Below the pieces are notes generated by a model. It did not search any database, was not told the origin of the DNA, and saw only the letters and a program-made list of their open reading frames with translations. DNA of 10,974 nucleotides from UM-FILTER-36-13 sp964394835 (GTDB lineage: Bacteria; Patescibacteriota; Patescibacteriia; UBA1558; GWA2-36-10), in NCBI GenBank assembly GCA_964394835.1, contig CAYMZA010000017.1, positions 1 to 10,974 on the forward strand, written 5' to 3'. This document shows positions 6,780-10,974 of the stretch, piece by piece; positions within the stretch are counted from its first letter, which is position 1, and each line of letters starts with the position of its first letter. A program made the translations under genes and the position numbers.

Positions 6780-7538
6780 CTATTGCAAATTATCTTCAGC
6801 AACGCCCCTGTATCTACAATAATCACAATCATAACTAGATTCAGGTATAGTTCTTTTATTTAAACACTCATAGATATCTAATATAGTATTATCTACCCAA
6901 TCATCATTACCTTCATATGATATTAAAGTAATATCAAATTCTAACTTACCATCAAAAGCTTCTTTATCAGTAATACCATTACAATATACAAAATATCCTG
7001 TATTAGATACTTTATATCCTTTTTTTCTTAAAAGATATTGATATATCTCCATTTGATTCTTATAACATATTTGCCATTCTTGATCTATATTATCTATTAT
7101 ACCTTCTTTACTTGTACTCTTATAATCTACTACATATAGTAATCCATCTTTATCTACCCATATATCATCTACAGCTCCTGATATTATTAGATTAGTATCT
7201 TTATGCAATACTTGTATTCCTTTAAAGTTTTCTCTCCATTCATCTAATTCTTTATTTTGATATGGTTTTAGATCTAAATTATATTCTTTCATTAAAGGAT
7301 GTTGCTTATCTTTAGCTCTATGTATATCAAATTCTTTTTTTAATAATGTATCTACTGCACTATTTAGATTAAAAGGAAAACCAGGAGGTCTTTTAATTCC
7401 TAGTTTATTATCTAAATAGAAACATCTTTGACAAGATAAATATAGTTCTATCTTAGATCTTGATAGTTTAAAGTTATTCTTTACTCCTTTTTGATAGTTC
7501 CAGTTAGAACTACGGGGTATGTTGTAGTATTGTGTCAT
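6780..7538 (-). CDS. PD-(D/E)XK nuclease, Cas4/RecB-like
   Basis: A 252-residue protein with the full PD-(D/E)XK core of the RecB/Cas4 branch. The N-terminal LSRSKIELYLSCQRCFYL is a typical opening. D124/D125 lie in SGAVDDIWV, then LYVVDYKSTS supplies D138 and K140, and QMEIYQYLL supplies the downstream Gln and Tyr (Q162, Y166). Cysteines C36 and C39 near the start and C238 and C241 near the end (DCDYC) could together hold an iron-sulfur cluster, as in Cas4 and AddB. The usual Cas4 arrangement is one N-terminal and three C-terminal cysteines, so the 2+2 spacing here is different. Family members are Mg-dependent DNA exo- or endonucleases. No CRISPR array or cas genes are present, so a CRISPR role is not supported. 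The gene begins 13 bases after the DUF2075 helicase gene. Its start (ATG 7536-7538) is preceded by AAAAACCACC, with no Shine-Dalgarno. Confidence 0.9.
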   Translation of the reverse strand: MTQYYNIPRSSNWNYQKGVKNNFKLSRSKIELYLSCQRCFYLDNKLGIKRPPGFPFNLNSAVDTLLKKEFDIHRAKDKQHPLMKEYNLDLKPYQNKELDEWRENFKGIQVLHKDTNLIISGAVDDIWVDKDGLLYVVDYKSTSKEGIIDNIDQEWQICYKNQMEIYQYLLRKKGYKVSNTGYFVYCNGITDKEAFDGKLEFDITLISYEGNDDWVDNTILDIYECLNKRTIPESSYDCDYCRYRGVAEDNLQ

Positions 7539-7551
7539 GGTGGTTTTTGTT

Positions 7552-9129
7552 TTAATAAAATAAACTTCTAAAATATTCTCTTAAATTTTTATCAACAATG
7601 TAAAGATAAGTACCCCTTATTCCACGAGTACAGAGTGTTTTATAAATATTAATAATATATCTTTCTAGCTCAGCAGCACTATGCACACCCCTGTGTCCAT
7701 TAACATCAAAATATTTCTTTTTATTAACTTTAAATTTTTCCTCTTTTTTATCGTATGAAAATTCTGGACCAATAATAACACCCGTATAATTAAGATCATA
7801 CCCCTGAACAGTATGAATACAACCAACTTCATTTATTGCATTTGGGGAATTTATCCAATCTTTAGAATTACTATTCCATATTAATTTTAAACCGTCTATT
7901 TCTATATCATGATTTATATCATTATTATTTCTTTTTGGATTCGTATTCCATGGCCATGCATAACCGGCTACGATACGGGATAGGCCATATTTTTTATTTC
8001 TTTGTTTTATATCATTAACCATATTCTCAATATCATCATAAATTTTAAAATCATAATTAGAAAAAATATTCTTTTCTGGTTTTTTAAAACTAAAAATATC
8101 TTCTATAAAATGTATATACTCCTCACCACCATTAACTCTCATTTGCCTTTCTAAATTATAATATTTTGTCTTAATGCTCTTAAAATCTTCTGGGCGAATA
8201 TCAGATGGTCTTATACTTTGATTTGAATCATAAAATAAAATTTGATGTTTTGTTGTTTTTATAATCCAATCAAGCTGATTAGAGTCTTTGTTTAATCCTA
8301 ATTTTTTATTAATACTATCAAATGCCGCATAATTAGTTATATTTTTTCTTCTTTGTAACCTGTGAGCTTCATCTATAATAACAATATCATAATCTTTTTT
8401 AACAACATTATTTGGTCCAATAACCATACCAGCATTTAATCCTTTAATTTTTTTAAAAATATTTTTAATAGTTTGCCTTAATGAACTCATCGGTATTATA
8501 ATAGCAATTTCTAAATTTTTTGTTTTTTTATGATCTTTGAGATATTTTAATAAATAAGTTGCTAAAATTGTTTTTCCGGTACCAGGCTTACCATTAACAA
8601 TAAAACTATTTATATCATTCTTTAATAAATCTTCTATAATCTGATTAGAAATATCTACCTGTTCTCCTGTTAATGCTTTATATGGAGAATATTTAAATAA
8701 ATCACTATTTTTAAGATCTAATAATGTATGATTAACAAGACCGTTTTCTTTTAAACTATTCCACGCTAATTCAAATTTTGCTTCATACTTTTCTCTATCA
8801 TAATAATTATGATTTTTTAAACCATCATTACCATTTTGCAAAATAAACTTCCCATCAGCAGCCATGTATTGAATCAATAAAGACTCTATATCTAAAGTAG
8901 CTGATTTATTAAATTCTTCATCTGCTAAAACATGAACACTATCCAATCTTCTTCTGTCTGGATTTTTGTAATGCTGTTTGCTTCTAGCATAAAGATTTAT
9001 AGTTTCACCTATATAAGCTTCTTTATTATTTTCTGAAATATAAACAATTGGCCAATTCTCACCATATTGATATTTCCTAATTTTAACAAATCCATCTTCA
9101 TTAAACTGAAACTTTCTTATATCTATCAT
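7552..9129 (-). CDS. GIY-YIG nuclease domain fused to DUF2075 superfamily 1-like helicase/ATPase
   Basis: A 525-residue two-domain protein. The N-terminal domain (about 27-90) is GIY-YIG-like: IVYIS at 28-32, AYIGET at 38-43, R49 in LYARSKQH, and a likely catalytic Glu82 in DIESLLIQYM. Members make single-strand cuts in DNA. The second domain (about 150-525) is a DUF2075 P-loop ATPase, related to superfamily 1 helicases and to the helicase-like part of Schlafen proteins. It shows Walker A GKPGTGKT (180-187), Walker B DIVIIDEAH (248-256), YDSNQSIRP (300-308), LERQMR (326-331), a motif V-like EVGCIHTVQGYDL (434-446) and a motif VI-like YKTLCTRGIRG (496-506). All key residues appear intact. It lies 4 bases after the MazG-like gene and 13 before the Cas4-like nuclease. 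GIY-YIG/DUF2075 fusions are recalled from phage-defence neighbourhoods. ATP-driven DNA or RNA translocation coupled to cutting is the likely activity; the substrate is unknown. Confidence 0.93.
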   Translation of the reverse strand: MIDIRKFQFNEDGFVKIRKYQYGENWPIVYISENNKEAYIGETINLYARSKQHYKNPDRRRLDSVHVLADEEFNKSATLDIESLLIQYMAADGKFILQNGNDGLKNHNYYDREKYEAKFELAWNSLKENGLVNHTLLDLKNSDLFKYSPYKALTGEQVDISNQIIEDLLKNDINSFIVNGKPGTGKTILATYLLKYLKDHKKTKNLEIAIIIPMSSLRQTIKNIFKKIKGLNAGMVIGPNNVVKKDYDIVIIDEAHRLQRRKNITNYAAFDSINKKLGLNKDSNQLDWIIKTTKHQILFYDSNQSIRPSDIRPEDFKSIKTKYYNLERQMRVNGGEEYIHFIEDIFSFKKPEKNIFSNYDFKIYDDIENMVNDIKQRNKKYGLSRIVAGYAWPWNTNPKRNNNDINHDIEIDGLKLIWNSNSKDWINSPNAINEVGCIHTVQGYDLNYTGVIIGPEFSYDKKEEKFKVNKKKYFDVNGHRGVHSAAELERYIINIYKTLCTRGIRGTYLYIVDKNLREYFRSLFY

Positions 9130-9133
9130 TAAA

Positions 9134-9481
9134 TTATAATTTATTATATTTAGTATGACGACCCTTTGCTTTACTAATTGGATATTTTGCTATATTAATA
9201 TCCATTTTTTTATCTAAAGCATCAAGTATATCAATACCTAAATCATAACTCATTAATAACACCCAATATAATACATCAGCAAGTTCTTCACCAATTTCAT
9301 TCTTATTAGTTTTAATATATTTTTCAATCTCTTCTTTATTCTTCCATTGAAAATGCTCAACTACTTCACTTGCTTCTAATGATAGGGAAATAGCTAAATC
9401 TTTTGGATTATGAAACTGTTTCCAGTCACGATCATTTCTAAAATCTATAATTTTTTTTATTAAATCTTGAAGAGTTATCAT
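9134..9481 (-). CDS. MazG-like nucleotide pyrophosphohydrolase
   Basis: A 115-residue single-domain all-alpha NTP pyrophosphohydrolase of the short MazG-like / RS21-C6 (dCTPase) type. The metal-binding motif is complete: E36 and E39 in LSLEASEVVEHFQW, then E66 and D69 in GEELADVLYW. The C-terminal KYPISKAKGRHTKY is typical of this subfamily. The enzyme splits (d)NTPs to the monophosphate and pyrophosphate, so it can clean the pool of unusual nucleotides or lower dNTP levels. It is the first gene of the large operon, about 32 bases downstream of the predicted transcription start, and 4 bases before the DUF2075 helicase gene. Its role there could be depletion of nucleotides during infection or destruction of modified phage nucleotides; both are inference. 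Confidence 0.93.
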   Translation of the reverse strand: MITLQDLIKKIIDFRNDRDWKQFHNPKDLAISLSLEASEVVEHFQWKNKEEIEKYIKTNKNEIGEELADVLYWVLLMSYDLGIDILDALDKKMDINIAKYPISKAKGRHTKYNKL

Positions 9482-9495
9482 ATAGTTTTATTTAA

Positions 9496-9511
9496 ATTTA
9501 TTATAATAAAT
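9496..9511. promoter_or_regulatory. 16-base perfect palindrome at the operon's transcription start (possible operator)
   Basis: ATTTATTATAATAAAT is its own reverse complement. It lies just past the -10 box, over about +2 to +18 of the predicted transcript, a common place for a repressor site. The sequence is wholly A/T in an AT-rich gap, so chance cannot be excluded. Confidence 0.4.
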
Positions 9512-9519
9512 ATACTATA

Positions 9520-9548
9520 ATATTACTATTTTTAAACTAAAAAATCAA
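9520..9548 (-). promoter_or_regulatory. Sigma70-type promoter of the nuclease operon
   Basis: On the minus strand, TTGATT (9543-9548) and TAATAT (9520-9525) are spaced by exactly 17 bases. A start near 9513 gives a leader of about 32 bases to the MazG-like gene. It is the only good promoter between the beta-helix terminator and that gene, so the operon is probably expressed from here. Confidence 0.6.
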
Positions 9549-9564
9549 TTTTTAAAACAATGAA

Positions 9565-9590
9565 AAGCCGCCTACAAGAGTAAACGGCTT
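9565..9590 (-). terminator. Terminator of the beta-helix gene
   Basis: Read on the minus strand, AAGCCGTTTAC, loop TCTT, GTAGGCGGCTT forms an 11-base-pair stem with two G-U pairs. It begins 7 bases after the TAG at 9598-9600. The following tract (TTCATTGTTTT) is only moderately T-rich. It separates the beta-helix gene from the nuclease operon. Confidence 0.75.
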
Positions 9591-9597
9591 ATTTTAG

Positions 9598-10752
9598 CTA
9601 TCTATAAAGAGCTTTGACTGCACCCCAAGAAAGGTTTTGATTAGAAACAGCACCATCGCAACCAATATATAATACTCCTATTTGACCACAAGGACCAATA
9701 ATACAAGGAGATAATGCATCTAATTCAAAATTATTAGAGGATACATCACAAAACATTGGATCTTCAAAAATGTTATCTCCATTATCAATACCACATATTG
9801 AATTATTTCCATTACCATATATATCAGTGCAAGAAACAATTGGAGATGTACCATGACAAGATAATCCTGCACCATTATTAAAAGCAATTATACAATGAGA
9901 AATACTTGGATTAGATGAATTATGTATTGCAATACCACCAGTACTACCATCTGTTGTATTACCAACAATTGTATTATATGAAATAATTGGATGTGACCAA
10001 TTCCAGATAGATATTCCTCCACCATCATCACTACCAGAATGATTATTGGCTATAAGATTATAACTAATTTCTGGAAAACAATTCACCTCACAATATATTC
10101 CACCAGCTTTATGTAATCCAATATTATTAGTAATGGTATTATTAATAATAATTGGTGAAGAATTATGACAAGAAATTCCACCACCATACCAATCAGTAAT
10201 ATTATTATTAATTATATTACCTTCAATTATTGGTGAAGCATCATTGCAATCTATAGCACCACCAGAACCGCCAGCAGAATTATATGAAATAACATTATTC
10301 AAAATATATGGCGCGGCACCATTACAATTAATACCAGCCCCCCTATTGGTAGAACTGTTATTAGTAATAATATTATCTTCAATACAAATTTCAGAACCAC
10401 CTGTACAATATATACCACCCGCATAAAGATCACCAAAACCATTAGTCAAAGTAAATCCTTTAATTTTAGTTTGAGAATCATTACCATGACAACGAAAAGC
10501 CCTACCTAAACCTTGTGCATCAATAATTGTAGAAGAAGCGCCACCCTGACTAACAAGTGAAACTCCATTTTTCATCTGAATAGAATTTTCATAATATGTA
10601 CCGCTTGCAACTAAAACAACATCTCCATATAAAGCAGCATTAACACCAGCTTCTATGGTCGGATATTCTGTACTAGGAACATATAGCGTATCTGCTAAAA
10701 GATTAAAAGGAAAAAGGAAAAAAAAAGAAACCAAAAGAATGAAACATTTCAT
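9598..10752 (-). CDS. Exported parallel beta-helix repeat protein
   Basis: A 384-residue secreted protein. I chose the ATG at 10750-10752 rather than the in-frame ATG at 10801-10803. It has AGGGGG at 10761-10766, 8 bases upstream, it begins a textbook signal peptide (MKCFILLVSFFFLFPFNLLA, residues 1-20), and the upstream ATG overlaps the predicted promoter end. The mature part opens with LYVPSTEYPTIEAGVNAA and GDVVLVASGTYYEN, the usual start of pectate-lyase-like right-handed beta-helices. Then come seven or so imperfect repeats of about 25-30 residues with the pattern GGI-C-x-SPII-x-NxIxxN. Many Cys, Asn and Gly residues mark the turns. No polysaccharide-lyase catalytic site is recognisable. 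The last residues, LSWGAVKALYR, resemble a short C-terminal tail I recall from secreted proteins of several candidate phyla. Codon use is visibly less AT-biased than in the operons to the left. Transcribed alone. Likely surface or periplasmic, perhaps carbohydrate- or adhesion-related; function unknown. Confidence 0.88.
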   Translation of the reverse strand: MKCFILLVSFFFLFPFNLLADTLYVPSTEYPTIEAGVNAALYGDVVLVASGTYYENSIQMKNGVSLVSQGGASSTIIDAQGLGRAFRCHGNDSQTKIKGFTLTNGFGDLYAGGIYCTGGSEICIEDNIITNNSSTNRGAGINCNGAAPYILNNVISYNSAGGSGGAIDCNDASPIIEGNIINNNITDWYGGGISCHNSSPIIINNTITNNIGLHKAGGIYCEVNCFPEISYNLIANNHSGSDDGGGISIWNWSHPIISYNTIVGNTTDGSTGGIAIHNSSNPSISHCIIAFNNGAGLSCHGTSPIVSCTDIYGNGNNSICGIDNGDNIFEDPMFCDVSSNNFELDALSPCIIGPCGQIGVLYIGCDGAVSNQNLSWGAVKALYR

Positions 10753-10760
10753 CACACAAA

Positions 10761-10766
10761 CCCCCT
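10761..10766 (-). promoter_or_regulatory. Ribosome binding site deciding the beta-helix start
   Basis: AGGGGG on the minus strand, 8 bases before ATG 10750-10752. It is the only convincing Shine-Dalgarno in the window and it selects the start that yields a signal peptide. Confidence 0.6.
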
Positions 10767-10804
10767 GAAAGAGTGAATAGATAATTGTTAACGAACGAAA
10801 CAAT

Positions 10805-10833
10805 ATACTACAATATATTACATATTATGTCAA
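10805..10833 (-). promoter_or_regulatory. Sigma70-type promoter of the beta-helix gene
   Basis: On the minus strand, a consensus TTGACA (10828-10833), 17 bases, and TAGTAT (10805-10810). A start near 10798 gives a leader of about 46 bases. It lies directly behind the terminator of the RNase H-like gene, so the beta-helix gene is an independent unit. Confidence 0.7.
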
Positions 10834-10843
10834 TTATTAGCCT

Positions 10844-10878
10844 AAAAAACAAAAAAATCTTGATAATATATCAAGATT
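10844..10878 (-). terminator. Rho-independent terminator of the RNase H-like gene
   Basis: On the minus strand, AATCTTGAT pairs with ATCAAGATT around a five-base loop (10856-10878). TTTTTTTGTTTTTT follows, partly overlapping the stem's 3' end. It begins 7 bases after the TAG stop of the partial RNase H-like gene. Confidence 0.8.
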
Positions 10879-10885
10879 CTTTAAT

Positions 10886-10974
10886 CTATTTTAATTCTTC
10901 ATCCAAAGCCTTATTAACTAAAGCATCAGCTTCTTTATTATACTCTCTTCTTATGTGGGTAAAAGTAATTTTTT
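10886..10974 (-). CDS. Ribonuclease HI-like protein, C-terminal end (partial)
   Basis: The last 29 codons of a gene that enters from the right edge and stops at TAG 10886-10888. The visible residues FTHIRREYNKEADALVNKA match the C-terminal helix of RNase HI and RNase H-like domains. There, H(V/I)xRExNxxAD holds a conserved His and the final catalytic Asp (D of EAD). The family degrades the RNA strand of RNA:DNA hybrids. The tail LDEELK and the stop fit the usual end of the stand-alone form, but the N-terminal part is outside the window, so a fusion cannot be excluded. The gene is followed by its own terminator. Confidence 0.8.
   Translation of the reverse strand, partial: KITFTHIRREYNKEADALVNKALDEELK

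Noticed and set aside
6780..7538. CRISPR-Cas adaptation module (Cas4)
   Set aside because: No Cas1, Cas2 or other cas gene and no regularly spaced repeats in the window; Cas4-like nucleases also occur outside CRISPR loci.
7531..7548. Kozak-like ACCACCATG before the Cas4-like gene
   Set aside because: Resembles a eukaryotic initiation context only by chance; the gene is plainly bacterial and inside an operon.
10244..10426. Plus-strand open frame of 60 codons
   Set aside because: Antisense to the repeats of the beta-helix gene; a shadow of repeated codons.
10785..10803. Imperfect inverted repeat (TTGTT, 9 bases, AACAA) near the beta-helix transcription start
   Set aside because: Arms of only five bases in AT-rich sequence; too weak to call an operator.

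Overview
This is a very AT-rich bacterial window in which every gene I can support lies on the minus strand. It suggests an uncultured diderm bacterium, possibly of the FCB / candidate-phylum type. The right end holds an exported parallel beta-helix protein with a signal peptide, of a kind common in those groups. Almost all genes also lack a Shine-Dalgarno sequence and have A/T-rich leaders instead. This placement is an inference; no ribosomal RNA or universal marker gene is present.

Right end (9565-10974): the 3' end of an RNase HI-like gene with its own terminator, then a monocistronic beta-helix gene with a clear promoter, an AGGGGG ribosome binding site and a terminator. This looks like ordinary chromosomal sequence.

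Centre (2703-9481): a compact minus-strand operon that begins at a good sigma70-type promoter (9520-9548). Gene order is MazG-like nucleotide pyrophosphohydrolase, GIY-YIG/DUF2075 helicase fusion, PD-(D/E)XK (Cas4/RecB-like) nuclease, HhH plus PLD-like protein, unknown 169-residue protein, endonuclease/exonuclease/phosphatase (EEP) nuclease, broken FAKT/HNH gene, zinc-ribbon/HEPN-like protein. Spacings are mostly 4-13 bases or ATGA overlaps, with one 70-base gap. Many different nuclease folds, a DUF2075 ATPase and a nucleotide-pool enzyme in one operon look like a defence island or a multi-gene anti-phage system. I cannot match it to a named system.

Left part (71-2698): a second operon from a promoter at 2640-2668 embedded in a tandem direct repeat. 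It carries two unknown soluble proteins, a small two-helix membrane protein, a MacroD-type macrodomain protein and a membrane-anchored zinc-ribbon/HtrA-like protease. The protease gene has an in-frame TAA at codon 9, inside the zinc ribbon. A plus-strand terminator at the left edge marks the end of a gene outside the window.

Two genes are interrupted: the protease gene (one TAA) and the FAKT/HNH gene (one TAA plus one missing base in an A6 run). In both, the reading frame continues with recognisable domain sequence after the stop, so the breaks are recent mutations, sequence errors or, less likely, recoding.
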